DNA of 64,000 nt from Flavobacterium sp. (GTDB taxonomy: Bacteria; Bacteroidota; Bacteroidia; Flavobacteriales; Flavobacteriaceae). Positions 47,898 to 56,443 of the stretch are shown here, one piece after another. Numbering within the stretch: the first letter of the stretch is position 1; each line of letters begins with the position of its first letter. Position numbers and translations under genes: made by a program. The notes below the pieces were generated by a model. It was not told where the DNA came from, ran no database searches, and worked only from the letters and a program-made list of their open reading frames with translations. The stretch lies in the NCBI RefSeq assembly GCF_025352425.1, contig NZ_JANXTI010000022.1:1-64000 (forward strand), given 5' to 3'.

Positions 47898-47980
47898 CCC
47901 GGATTGGAACGGCATCCTTTTGTCTCGTTCTTTAACGAGACAAAAGATATAGTGGAAAGCTGGAAACAGCTCCTAAAAAT
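47895..47980 (+). ncRNA. Candidate structured RNA element before trmD
   Basis: After the UAG stop, AGCCCGGATTGGAACGGCAT leads into a perfect 13-bp hairpin (CTTTTGTCTCGTT / AACGAGACAAAAG, loop CTTT), then GATATAGTGGAA and a second hairpin AGCTG-GAAA-CAGCT with a GNRA-type loop, ending in CTCCTAAAAA. The layout resembles a conserved element I recall between genes in many flavobacteria, possibly the Flavo-1 motif; that name is unconfirmed. It could act on the upstream transcript end or on trmD expression. Confidence 0.5.
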
Positions 47981-47985
47981 TATTT

Positions 47986-47993
47986 TATATTTG
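47986..47993 (+). promoter_or_regulatory. -7 box immediately before trmD
   Basis: TATATTTG ends 4 bp before ATG 47998, so a transcript from it would be leaderless or nearly so. Confidence 0.45.
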
Positions 47994-47997
47994 TGCC

Positions 47998-48675
47998 ATG
48001 CGAATAGACATTATCACCATTTTACCGGAATTATTAAGGAGTCCTTTTGAAGCATCAATAATGAAGCGTGCTATAGAAAAAGGGTTGGTTGAAGTCCATT
48101 TCCATAACTTGAGGGATTACACAACAAATAAACAAAAAAGCGTGGATGATTATCCTTTTGGCGGTGGCGCCGGAATGGTAATGATGGTCCAGCCGATTGA
48201 TGCTTGTATCACATATCTGAAAAGCGAGCGAGAGTACGATGAAGTAATTTATATGTCACCTGATGGAGAAACCCTGAATCAAAAAATGGCAAACACGGCA
48301 TCAATGTATGAAAACATTATCATCCTTTGTGGTCATTATAAAGGCGTTGACCAACGCGTTCGTGATCATTTTATTACGAAAGAAATTTCTATTGGAGATT
48401 ATGTTTTGAGTGGTGGCGAAATTGGCGCTATTGTTTTTTGTGATGCAATAATCCGCTTGATTCCCGGAGTTTTATCAGACGAAACCTCTGCACTCACAGA
48501 TAGCTTTCAGGATAACTTATTGTCGGGTCCAATTTATACACGTCCTGCAGATTATAAAGGTTGGAAAGTTCCCGAAGTGTTAACCAGTGGTCATTTTGCC
48601 AAAATTGACAAATGGCGGGAAGATATGGCATTTGAGCATACTAAAAATCGTCGTCCTGATTTGCTTGAGGAATAG
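47998..48675 (+). CDS. trmD: tRNA (guanine-N1-)-methyltransferase TrmD
   Basis: 225 residues. Methylates G37 of tRNAs reading codons CUN, CCN and CGG. The trefoil-knot SAM site is visible ([27 protein letters not shown]), as is [10 protein letters not shown]. The [13 protein letters not shown] start is that of the family, which confirms ATG 47998 despite the absent leader. rplS follows but has its own promoter. Confidence 0.96.
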   Translation: MRIDIITILPELLRSPFEASIMKRAIEKGLVEVHFHNLRDYTTNKQKSVDDYPFGGGAGMVMMVQPIDACITYLKSEREYDEVIYMSPDGETLNQKMANTASMYENIIILCGHYKGVDQRVRDHFITKEISIGDYVLSGGEIGAIVFCDAIIRLIPGVLSDETSALTDSFQDNLLSGPIYTRPADYKGWKVPEVLTSGHFAKIDKWREDMAFEHTKNRRPDLLEE

Positions 48676-48781
48676 AAAAAAGAGCAAAGAAGAAAGAAGA
48701 AAGATATTTTTTGTAAAAATCACACACTTAACTAACTGATTTCTTATCTCTTGCCTCTTGCTTCTTTTTTCCAAAATAGGT

Positions 48782-48811
48782 TTGCAACTTTAGATATTTT
48801 ACTTATATTTG
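48782..48811 (+). promoter_or_regulatory. Promoter of rplS
   Basis: TTG at 48782-48784 and TATATTTG at 48804-48811 with a 19-bp spacer, a full consensus match. Confidence 0.75.
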
Positions 48812-48883
48812 CCCCCACATTTGACCAACCTCTGGCGAAAACCGTGAATGTTGCTTAGATTCTAAAACCATAATATAAACAAG
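48812..48883 (+). promoter_or_regulatory. Possible ribosomal-protein leader of rplS
   Basis: About 65 nt of untranslated leader between the promoter and ATG 48884. It starts GCCCCCACATTTGACC and contains GGCGAAAACCG. Autoregulatory leaders are known for ribosomal protein genes in Bacteroidetes. No single dominant hairpin can be drawn by eye. Confidence 0.35.
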
Positions 48884-49234
48884 ATGGCAAATTTAGTAGA
48901 TTTCGTTAATAACGAATTATCAACAAAAAAAGATTTCCCTGCATTCGGAGCTGGTGATACAATCACCGTTTACTACGAAATTAAAGAGGGTGAAAAAACT
49001 AGAACTCAGTTTTTCAAAGGAGTTGTAATCCAAAGAAAAGGTGCAGGAATGACTGAAACTTTTACAATCCGTAAAATGTCTGGAGCAGTTGGTGTAGAGC
49101 GTATCTTTCCAGTGAACATGCCGGCTTTACAAAAAGTAGAAGTTAACCAAAGAGGTAAAGTTAGAAGAGCGCGTATCTACTACTTTAGAGAACTTACCGG
49201 TAAAAAAGCGAAAATCAAAGAAAGAAGAAGATAA
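48884..49234 (+). CDS. rplS: 50S ribosomal protein L19
   Basis: 116 residues. Family motifs FGAGDTITVYYEI, RTQFFKGVVIQRKGAG, ERIFPVNMPALQKVEV and RARIYYFREL are all present, in full length. Sits at the interface of the ribosomal subunits. Single gene with its own promoter and terminator. Confidence 0.97.
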   Translation: MANLVDFVNNELSTKKDFPAFGAGDTITVYYEIKEGEKTRTQFFKGVVIQRKGAGMTETFTIRKMSGAVGVERIFPVNMPALQKVEVNQRGKVRRARIYYFRELTGKKAKIKERRR

Positions 49235-49253
49235 TTCTAAACTTTCTATCCAT

Positions 49254-49287
49254 AAAAAAAGTCTCGATTTTATCGGGGCTTTTTTTA
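49254..49287 (+). terminator. Terminator of rplS
   Basis: AAAGTCTCGAT pairs with ATCGGGGCTTT (G-U pair included), then seven T. Confidence 0.85.
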
Positions 49288-49404
49288 TTCGGTCAATTTA
49301 AATCTGTTATTTTATCAAATCAGTATTTTTTTTAATTTAAAATGACAATTTCATAATTCAATCGATTTCACCTTTGTTAGCAACCGAATTTCTAGCATAT
49401 TAAT

Positions 49405-49412
49405 TATATTTG
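49405..49412 (+). promoter_or_regulatory. -7 promoter box of icd
   Basis: TATATTTG, 82 bp before ATG 49495, leaving a leader of about 75 nt. Confidence 0.55.
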
Positions 49413-49436
49413 CTATCGCATTTGATATTAAGAGGA

Positions 49437-49455
49437 GAATGTCCAGTGGACATTC
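49437..49455 (+). promoter_or_regulatory. Hairpin in the icd leader
   Basis: GAATGTCC-AGT-GGACATTC, an 8-bp perfect stem with a 3-nt loop, no T run, about 25 nt into the predicted leader. It is either an operator (dyad) or an RNA hairpin affecting translation or stability. Confidence 0.5.
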
Positions 49456-49494
49456 GGTATTTGATTCAATCATAACAAAAAACCTAATCACAAT

Positions 49495-50718
49495 ATGGCA
49501 AAAATTAAAGTAGCCAATCCAGTAGTAGAATTGGATGGCGATGAAATGACACGAATTATTTGGAGCTTTATTAAAGAACAGCTCATCCTCCCTTATTTAG
49601 ATTTAGATATAAAATACTACGATTTGGGCATTGAAAGTAGAGAAGCTACGAAAGACCAAATCACAATCGACTCGGCCGAAGCCATTAAAAAATATAACGT
49701 AGGTATCAAATGCGCCACGATTACGCCAGACGAAGAAAGGGTAAAGGAATTCAACCTTTCTGAAATGTGGAAATCACCCAATGGAACCATCCGTAACATC
49801 GTTGGCGGAACCGTTTTCCGTGAGCCGATTATCATGAAAAATGTTCCTCGTTATGTTCAGGGCTGGACAAAACCAATTGTTATTGGCCGTCATGCTTTTG
49901 GTGACCAATATAAAGCTACCGATAAAGTTATCAAAGGAAAAGGAACATTAACTATGTCTTTTACCAACGAAGCCGGAGAAACTACCAGTTGGAATGTTTA
50001 CGACTTTAAAGGTGATGGTGTGGCTTTGTCAATGTATAACACAGACGAAAGCATTTATGGATTTGCTCATTCTTCTTTTCAAATGGCGTTGACAAAAAAA
50101 TGGCCATTATACCTTTCTACAAAAAACACTATCCTAAAAGCATACGACGGAAGATTTAAAGATATTTTCGAAGAAGTATTTCAACAACATTACAAAGCAC
50201 AGTTTGACGCAATCGGAATCACATACGAACACCGTTTAATTGACGACATGGTTGCTTCGGCAATGAAATGGAGCGGCGGATTTGTTTGGGCATGCAAAAA
50301 CTATGATGGCGATGTTCAGTCAGATACTGTAGCACAAGGATTTGGTTCTTTAGGATTGATGACCTCAGTTTTGGTTACTCCGGATGGTAAAACTGTCGAA
50401 GCCGAAGCCGCACACGGAACGGTAACACGTCATTACAGAATGCACCAACAAGGAAAAGCAACTTCTACCAATCCAATTGCATCAATTTTTGCCTGGACAC
50501 GTGGTTTGGAGCACAGAGGAAAATTAGACGGAAATCAGGCTTTGATTGACTTCTGTTTGAAACTGGAGCAAGTTTGTGTGGAAACTGTAGAAAGCGGAAA
50601 AATGACTAAAGATTTAGCTATGCTGGTAAAACCGGAAGGTTTAACTGAAGCAGATTATTTGACTACAGAAGGTTTCCTTGCCGCAATTAAAGAAAACTTA
50701 GATATCAAATTGGGATAA
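49495..50718 (+). CDS. icd: NADP-dependent isocitrate dehydrogenase
   Basis: 407 residues, of the eukaryote-like IDH subfamily found in Bacteroidetes rather than the E. coli type. N-terminal [20 protein letters not shown], substrate loop [19 protein letters not shown], metal and catalytic region [24 protein letters not shown], and [10 protein letters not shown] for NADP. TCA-cycle enzyme, cytoplasmic. Monocistronic. Confidence 0.96.
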   Translation: MAKIKVANPVVELDGDEMTRIIWSFIKEQLILPYLDLDIKYYDLGIESREATKDQITIDSAEAIKKYNVGIKCATITPDEERVKEFNLSEMWKSPNGTIRNIVGGTVFREPIIMKNVPRYVQGWTKPIVIGRHAFGDQYKATDKVIKGKGTLTMSFTNEAGETTSWNVYDFKGDGVALSMYNTDESIYGFAHSSFQMALTKKWPLYLSTKNTILKAYDGRFKDIFEEVFQQHYKAQFDAIGITYEHRLIDDMVASAMKWSGGFVWACKNYDGDVQSDTVAQGFGSLGLMTSVLVTPDGKTVEAEAAHGTVTRHYRMHQQGKATSTNPIASIFAWTRGLEHRGKLDGNQALIDFCLKLEQVCVETVESGKMTKDLAMLVKPEGLTEADYLTTEGFLAAIKENLDIKLG

Positions 50719-50756
50719 ATCAACTGAAATAAGTTGAAAGACGACTACCAAAAAAA

Positions 50757-50803
50757 GCTGGACGGTTAGAAATCTTTACAGATTTTTAACCGTCCAACTT
50801 TTG
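50757..50803 (-). terminator. Terminator between icd and the secreted protein gene
   Basis: TGGACGGTTA pairs with TAACCGTCCA, with an inner GAAATC/GATTTT stem. The T run is strong on the minus strand (seven T) and weak on the plus strand. Confidence 0.75.
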
Positions 50804-50820
50804 CAGTACAAATAGGCTTC

Positions 50821-51234
50821 CTATTTCTCTTTGATTTTCAACTTGCCTGTTTTGGTTTTTTTTACCTTATACGTTTTTTGTGGTTCCCCTTTGTAGTCTT
50901 TAGCATATTTGACTCTAAGGTTGTCATAATCAGCAAACGGTTCATTCTCGTCAGTAAGTACAACTTTATAGCCACTATAAAGATCATAATCTTTATAAGT
51001 TGCTGGTAATGTAGTGGTTCTCATCCATTTACCATCCTGTTGATAGACATACTCACCTTTTCTGACGTCGTAATAGGTTTCGGTAGCCGGAAGGTAATAA
51101 TAGGTTGCATTATCTTGGCCAGCTACTCCCCAATCCGGAGGTGTTATCTTTCCTGTTGTAGGGTTAACCTGCGCCTGCGCCTGGTTGAAAGCAATGAATG
51201 TTACTGCAGTCAACAAAAATTTTACTAGTCTCAT
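50821..51234 (-). CDS. Small secreted protein of unknown function
   Basis: 137 residues with a signal peptide ending NQAQAQ. The mature part has several Tyr-rich stretches (ATYYYLPATETYYDVRKGEY) and a Lys-rich end (KVKKTKTGKLKIKEK). I do not recognise it beyond a likely small envelope protein. No lipobox or sorting domain. Monocistronic, next to a stress-type gene. Confidence 0.65.
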   Translation of the reverse strand: MRLVKFLLTAVTFIAFNQAQAQVNPTTGKITPPDWGVAGQDNATYYYLPATETYYDVRKGEYVYQQDGKWMRTTTLPATYKDYDLYSGYKVVLTDENEPFADYDNLRVKYAKDYKGEPQKTYKVKKTKTGKLKIKEK

Positions 51235-51361
51235 AGTGTTGTGTTTAAATTAATTTTGTGTTTATTCGTGGTACCAATTTAGAGGTATATTTAACTACAC
51301 TGTTACACGATTTATATTTCCGGATTATACAATTCGCATGTTTTAAAAACGGGTTCAAAAA

Positions 51362-51393
51362 CAAACCCCTTCAGCATTGAAAGGGTTATTTTG
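51362..51393 (-). terminator. Terminator of the stress-type gene
   Basis: AACCCCTTCA pairs with TGAAAGGGTT (one mismatch) around GCAT, with an A run giving T on the minus strand. Confidence 0.7.
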
Positions 51394-51410
51394 AAAGTGA
51401 ATTCGATTTC

Positions 51411-51947
51411 TTATCTGTATATGTCTTGTCCTCTGTTCGTTTTCCAGTTCTCAGCAAGATAATTCGCGTCTTCATCATTTTTAGGATGAACACCCATGAC
51501 AACATGCCCGTTTTTTACTCCGGATTCATACACTTTAGCTCGGTCTTCAGGGATTCCTGAGCCAACAAGCGCTCCGATAAGCCCTCCGGTTATACCACCA
51601 GCACCAGCTCCTGCCAACCCTGCAGCAATTGGACCTGCTATAACTAAACCTAAGCCGGGGATAACTAAACTTGTTCCAATGGCTGCAATCACCCCGGCAA
51701 TGGCGCCAACGGTTCCGCCAATCGCCGAACCTGTACCTGCAGATTCTGCCGCTTTAGTGCCTAAATCAGAATGATCATCCTCATCAGAGTAATGCTTTTT
51801 TCTAGTTTCATCCGACATTACCAAATTGACATCGTCTTTTGTGTACCCACGCTCGTGAAACGCATCATATGCTCTCTCCGTACTTTCTCGGTCGGCAAAC
51901 ATCCCTGTTAACATAGGACGTTTCCCAGAATTTTGATTATTTTCCAT
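51411..51947 (-). CDS. General-stress-like protein with a glycine-zipper core
   Basis: 178 residues. The N-terminal 50 residues match the heat-induced YflT-like domain (MFADRESTERAYDAFHERGY). The middle (about 65-135) is a Gly/Ala-rich hydrophobic region with GxxxG zippers (AIGGTVGAIAGVIAAIGT), able to insert in or associate with membranes. The C-terminus (GVHPKNDEDANYLAENW) is polar. Related proteins are induced by stress in many bacteria; molecular role unknown. Confidence 0.8.
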   Translation of the reverse strand: MENNQNSGKRPMLTGMFADRESTERAYDAFHERGYTKDDVNLVMSDETRKKHYSDEDDHSDLGTKAAESAGTGSAIGGTVGAIAGVIAAIGTSLVIPGLGLVIAGPIAAGLAGAGAGGITGGLIGALVGSGIPEDRAKVYESGVKNGHVVMGVHPKNDEDANYLAENWKTNRGQDIYR

Positions 51948-52139
51948 GATTTATAAGATTTTGATGTGAAATTAATTTTTCACGAACGTAAAGTTGACAA
52001 TTTGAAAAGTCAATATTGTACGTAATTAAGCAGGAAGGTTACATAATTTACAGGTAAGAGTTTTAGCTGTACCTGAAACAAAATGCTCCCTGTAAAAGAT
52101 ACACAAGTACAATTTCGAGAATATTGATGTTAAATCTTA

Positions 52140-52168
52140 TTGCCACCAAAGGATATTCCATATATTTG
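52140..52168 (+). promoter_or_regulatory. Promoter of the GAF-domain gene
   Basis: TTG at 52140-52142 and TATATTTG at 52161-52168 with an 18-bp spacer. ATG 52172 is only 3 bp beyond the box, so the message would be leaderless. An in-frame ATG at 52124 lies upstream of the promoter. Confidence 0.6.
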
Positions 52169-52171
52169 GGT

Positions 52172-52699
52172 ATGAAAAAAGAAATTATAGAAATTAAAAG
52201 ACTAGAAAATTTACATAAATATGAGATTCTTGATACTCCACCAGACGGCTATTTTGATGATATCACATCATTGGCAACCAAAATATTTAAAGTCCCAATT
52301 GCACTAATTACTCTTGTTGATACTGATAGGATTTGGTTTAAGTCTTCTTTTGGACTTGATGCAGAAGAAATACCAAGAAGTCCTGGTTTGTGCAGTTCTG
52401 CAATTATGTCTGAAGACATTTACATTATCGAAGACGCAAGAAAAGATCCGCGTGCACTTTCTAATCCATTAGTTGCCGGTGTAATGGGACTACAATTTTA
52501 CGCTGCTGCTCCATTAAAATCTTCTGAAGGCTATAATTTGGGCACGTTATGTTTAATTGATAAGGAACCCAGACATTTAGATCCTCGCGAATCATCAATG
52601 CTTATGCAGCTCTCAAGAATTGTAATGAGCCAATTTGAGTTAAAACTTCAAGCAAGGCTGACGGTAAAAGAGGTACTAAAGAATACTTCTAATAATTAA
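52172..52699 (+). CDS. GAF-domain protein
   Basis: 175 residues from ATG 52172. A single GAF domain spans most of the chain: EILDTPPDGYFDDIT, VPIALITLVDTDRIWFKS, PRSPGLCSSAIMS, and DPLVAGVMGLQFYAAAPLKS-like core. This version, with the RLxxLHxYxILDTPPxxxFD start, is the type seen fused to kinases or cyclases, but here no output domain follows. It probably binds a small ligand and acts through a partner protein. Confidence 0.85.
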   Translation: MKKEIIEIKRLENLHKYEILDTPPDGYFDDITSLATKIFKVPIALITLVDTDRIWFKSSFGLDAEEIPRSPGLCSSAIMSEDIYIIEDARKDPRALSNPLVAGVMGLQFYAAAPLKSSEGYNLGTLCLIDKEPRHLDPRESSMLMQLSRIVMSQFELKLQARLTVKEVLKNTSNN

Positions 52700-53213
52700 G
52701 AACTGATGCTAATAATAAATTAATTATCATTGACTATTTTTCGAATCGGAAGTTGGCAAGTCTGCGTAGGAATTATTAAGGGAATTGCAACTTATTTTAA
52801 CGAAACTCACGCAATTCGAATTATTCCTATGACAAATCCTGATAAGGAAAGAGTTCAGATAAGGATTGAATTTGATTAATGACGGATAATAACTTTTCGA
52901 ATGGCGAAGTTTAATGACTATGTTTTTCCGTAGTAAATGAGAAACCCTTTCAGTAACGAGAGGTTTTTTTATGCTTATTTTCACTCAAAGTAAAAATTAT
53001 TGGTTTCTCGATTTCGAAAAGTACTTAAAAAAGTCATCTGAGTAAAAAAGCGCGGTTTTTTTAGTGTTGCGCCTTCCAGTATCGTTTCGCACCTTGCTTT
53101 TTTTTACTGAATTTGGACTATTTTTTTCTATATTAGCCCACTAAAATTAATTAATCCGGAGCGATGTTCTGTTTTATAATGGATTCAAACTAGTTAGCAG
53201 AAATGACTATTAA
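52700..53213. other. Intergenic region of 514 bp
   Basis: No firm gene. A 49-codon frame from TTG 52730 to TAA 52877-52879 (ends ERVQIRIEFD) could be a gene remnant, but lacks a start signal. AAACCCTTTC and GAGAGGTTTTTTT near 52945-52972 make an imperfect terminator-like hairpin. From 52980 to 53213 I see only AT-rich sequence. Confidence 0.3.
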
Positions 53214-54323
53214 ATGGCAACAACAAATAGATTAAGAGAAATAGATTTTTTAAGAGGAATAGCTATAATTCTGGTCTTACTAAGGCACAAATATCTTTTT
53301 CAGTTTACAACTACTATGGGATGGATAGGAGTGGATTTGTTTTTTACATTAAGTGGCTTTTTAGTTTCCGGACTCTTATTCAAGGAATTTTTAAAATTTG
53401 GAGATATACAACCAAAAAGATTTTTGATACGGCGAGGGTTTAAAATATATCCTATTTATTACCTGTTTTATATTCTATATCTGATTCCAATCTTATTGTA
53501 TAGTAAATTCAAAATTGTCCCTTTTTTGTCAGATATGGTATTTATGCAGAATTATGTTTGTGGCTGGGGGTATGCCTATGGTGCGAGCTGGTCGTTAGCT
53601 ATTGAAGAACATTTTTACTTTGGGTTAGCAATCTTTCTATGGCTTGGGATTAAATACAATTTTATCATATTGAAAGCAGACACCAAAGCCGGTAAGAAAG
53701 CCATTTCTTTTCAAAAACTGATAATTTCCATTTTGATTCTTTGTTTATTACTACGCCTAATTAGTAATACAATATTTCCTGCACAACTTACAAGAAATTT
53801 CACAATGACACACTTAAGGATCGATTCGTTGATTGCGGGTGTTTACGTTTCCTACCTTTTCTACTTTAAAAGACAACAACTAACCGAAATTTTTGCCAGA
53901 TATAAATACGTATTTATTTCAATTGCTTTTTTAGGGTTAGTATGGACACCATTTATAGAACCTCTTCCTTCCTTTTTTGTAAAAACAATAGGTTTTACTT
54001 TCCTTTACATTTCATTCGGAATAACATTGATTTATTTTATACTTAATACTGGCATAAACAAACGTTTGGACAGTTTATTTAGCGCACCTATTGTGAATGT
54101 TGTCAGCAAGATTGGTTATTGTTCTTACTCAATTTACATAATACATTCTTTAATTAATGACTACACTAAGAAAATGTATGTTGCTTACAACCTTCCCTAC
54201 AACAACTATTTTGATTTCTTTGCAACATCAGCAATATCCATATCTTTAGGAATGTTAATGACCTACATAATAGAGGACTATTTCTTAAGAATTAGAAATA
54301 ACTATGTTCCCACCAGAATCTAA
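53214..54323 (+). CDS. Acyltransferase 3 family membrane protein
   Basis: 369 residues with about ten membrane segments. The family start RLREIDFLRGIAIILVLLRH contains the catalytic His (in place of the common RxxH), followed by GWIGVDLFFTLSGFLVS and SWSLAIEEHFYFG. Transfers acyl groups, usually acetyl, to extracytoplasmic sugars such as LPS or exopolysaccharide. No polysaccharide genes adjoin, so the substrate is open. Monocistronic. Confidence 0.9.
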   Translation: MATTNRLREIDFLRGIAIILVLLRHKYLFQFTTTMGWIGVDLFFTLSGFLVSGLLFKEFLKFGDIQPKRFLIRRGFKIYPIYYLFYILYLIPILLYSKFKIVPFLSDMVFMQNYVCGWGYAYGASWSLAIEEHFYFGLAIFLWLGIKYNFIILKADTKAGKKAISFQKLIISILILCLLLRLISNTIFPAQLTRNFTMTHLRIDSLIAGVYVSYLFYFKRQQLTEIFARYKYVFISIAFLGLVWTPFIEPLPSFFVKTIGFTFLYISFGITLIYFILNTGINKRLDSLFSAPIVNVVSKIGYCSYSIYIIHSLINDYTKKMYVAYNLPYNNYFDFFATSAISISLGMLMTYIIEDYFLRIRNNYVPTRI

Positions 54324-54364
54324 AGAAATAAAGACAATAACAAAATAAAACTGTCAGGTGGAAA

Positions 54365-56236
54365 TTAAAGCTTAAAAATAAAACTCTCACTCGGTTTCAC
54401 GCTCAACTGTATCGTCCCTTTACCATCAGTTACTTTTAATTGTGCCGTGCTTCCGTAGAGTTGGTCTTTTACATTATACAATCCGTCCTTTATATTCCAT
54501 GTTTTAATGACATCTTCCGGTACTTTCAACTCAAAATCGCTCGTCGTTACCCAGGAAAAATTCACTACGATAATCAACTTTTCTTTAGCTGTCCAGCGCA
54601 CATAAGAATACATTCCGGGACCATAACGTTTCGTTTCATTCCGATTAATCGTTTGTATCTCCTTGAATTTGCCCATTAATCCATCGCTTTTTATCGTGAA
54701 GTTGAGTAAACGTTTGTAAAAATCGCGTAAGTCTGCCTCGCTTTTTGATAATTTTCCTCCGTCAAATTTGCCCCCGTTCATCCAGCGTTGGTGGTGAGGA
54801 ACTCCAACATAATCAAAAATCGAAGTGCGTGAATGTGTTCCAAAACCGGCATTTTCTTTTCCGTCCTCACCTACTTCCTGTCCGAAATAAATCATCGTTG
54901 GCGAAGAGCTAATCGTAGCCGAAACCACCATCATTGGCATTCCTTTTTCCGGAGTTCCTGCAAATTCAGGGCTTGCCAATCGCTGCTCATCATGGTTGTC
55001 TAAAAAGTGCAACATGTGATGTTCAATATCGGACATTCCCTCCTGAATCTCCGAAAGCCGTTCCGGCGTCGCATTGCCCTGAATAATGGCTTTTAAATGA
55101 TCATAGCTTTCCACTTTGTCATACAGATAATCCATTTTTCCAAGGTTAATATAGTTTCTATATTCCTTAGGATTATAAACCTCAGCCAATAAAAAAGCTT
55201 TTGGATTCTTCATCTTAATCGCGGAATTCATATAGCTCCAAAACTCATAAGGCACCATTTCGGCCATATCATAACGAAAACCGTCCACGCCTTTTGCTGT
55301 CCAGTACAAAGCAATATCTCGAAATTTCTTCCAGGAACTCGGCACGTCTTTATCCTTCCAAAATTCATAATGTGCTTTGCAGTCTTTTTTGTCAAAGCCT
55401 TCAGGAAGCTCAGGGAAATCCTTTGAACCATCAGGTTTGATGCCATAATTTACTTTTACCGTCTCGTACCAATCGTTAATATCGGGTTTTGACTGGCGCG
55501 AACCGTTGCCTGTCCATTTTGCGGGAAACTCATTAAATTTACCATCAATCAGCGTATTACTTTCTCCGTTTAAAGGTTTGTATTTATCGGAAGTTGGCAC
55601 TTCAAATGCTTTGCCCGGAATGTAATAAAAATTATTGTTTCGGTCATACTCCACTGAAGTATTATCATCGGCACCAAAATCGCGCACGCCTTTGGGGTTG
55701 CTCACGCTATGATAATTACGTGCGATGTGATTCGGTACAATATCTATGATTACTTTCAGTTTATTTTTGTGCGTTCGGGCAATCAGTGCTTCAAACTCTT
55801 CTAGTCTCTTTGCAGGATTAACAGCAAGATCCGGATTTACATTATAATAATCCTTTACAGCATATGGAGAACCCGCGCGGCCTTTTACTACATCGGGATC
55901 ATCATTGGAAATACCGTATTTGGTGTAATCCCTAATCACATCATGATGCGGAACACCAGTATACCAAATATAGGTTACGCCCAGTTTCTTGATTTCCTGC
56001 AATGCTTTATCGGTAAAATCATTGAACTTTCCGACGCCATTTTCTTCAATCGTTCCCCAAGGCTTGTTCGTAGTATTTTTGTTTCCGAATAAGCGGGTAA
56101 AAACCTGATACACTACATCTTTTTTTGGCGTGGTAATAACTTTGGGTTTGGCACTCATGGTGGTTTTCTTTTGAGCAATCATTGTATTAGCGATAACACA
56201 ACTAATCACTACAGCAAATGTTAAACTTGTTTTCAT
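54365..56236 (-). CDS. Secreted alpha-amylase family glycoside hydrolase (GH13)
   Basis: 623 residues from ATG 56236, chosen because it begins a clean signal peptide (MKTSLTFAVVISCVIANTM); ATG 56266 would add ten residues ahead of it. The TIM barrel shows VIIDIVPNHIAR, the nucleophile Asp in GVDGFRYDMAEM, the acid Glu in FLLAEVYNP and the third Asp in FLDNHDEQRL. A C-terminal beta domain follows. Likely periplasmic or surface alpha-glucan hydrolase. A -7 box lies at 56280-56287. It stands outside any SusCD locus. Confidence 0.92.
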   Translation of the reverse strand: MKTSLTFAVVISCVIANTMIAQKKTTMSAKPKVITTPKKDVVYQVFTRLFGNKNTTNKPWGTIEENGVGKFNDFTDKALQEIKKLGVTYIWYTGVPHHDVIRDYTKYGISNDDPDVVKGRAGSPYAVKDYYNVNPDLAVNPAKRLEEFEALIARTHKNKLKVIIDIVPNHIARNYHSVSNPKGVRDFGADDNTSVEYDRNNNFYYIPGKAFEVPTSDKYKPLNGESNTLIDGKFNEFPAKWTGNGSRQSKPDINDWYETVKVNYGIKPDGSKDFPELPEGFDKKDCKAHYEFWKDKDVPSSWKKFRDIALYWTAKGVDGFRYDMAEMVPYEFWSYMNSAIKMKNPKAFLLAEVYNPKEYRNYINLGKMDYLYDKVESYDHLKAIIQGNATPERLSEIQEGMSDIEHHMLHFLDNHDEQRLASPEFAGTPEKGMPMMVVSATISSSPTMIYFGQEVGEDGKENAGFGTHSRTSIFDYVGVPHHQRWMNGGKFDGGKLSKSEADLRDFYKRLLNFTIKSDGLMGKFKEIQTINRNETKRYGPGMYSYVRWTAKEKLIIVVNFSWVTTSDFELKVPEDVIKTWNIKDGLYNVKDQLYGSTAQLKVTDGKGTIQLSVKPSESFIFKL

Positions 56237-56279
56237 ACTATAGTTCAGACTTATAATCTGGTTCAATAAGTCATAGTCA

Positions 56280-56287
56280 CAAATATA
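56280..56287 (-). promoter_or_regulatory. -7 promoter box of the amylase gene
   Basis: TATATTTG on the minus strand, 43 bp before ATG 56236. Confidence 0.5.
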
Positions 56288-56386
56288 AGTAAATAGCGTA
56301 ATTATATTGGTGGAAACATGCCGCTTTTTTAGAATAATAAGTTAAAGCATTGGAATAATAATCAAAACATTGGGAATAAAAAATGA

Positions 56387-56419
56387 TTGATTTTATAGTC
56401 AAAACTTAGGTTATATTTG
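56387..56419 (+). promoter_or_regulatory. Promoter of the LytS-type kinase operon
   Basis: TTG at 56387-56389 and TATATTTG at 56412-56419 with a 22-bp spacer. The operon start codon is 24 bp downstream. Confidence 0.65.
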
Positions 56420-56443
56420 TTTTGAAATTTAATTATCACCATC

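Noticed and set aside
52727..52984. Minus-strand frame of 85 codons
   Set aside because: No domain, no ribosome site and low-complexity composition; the opposite strand has an equally weak frame, so neither is called.
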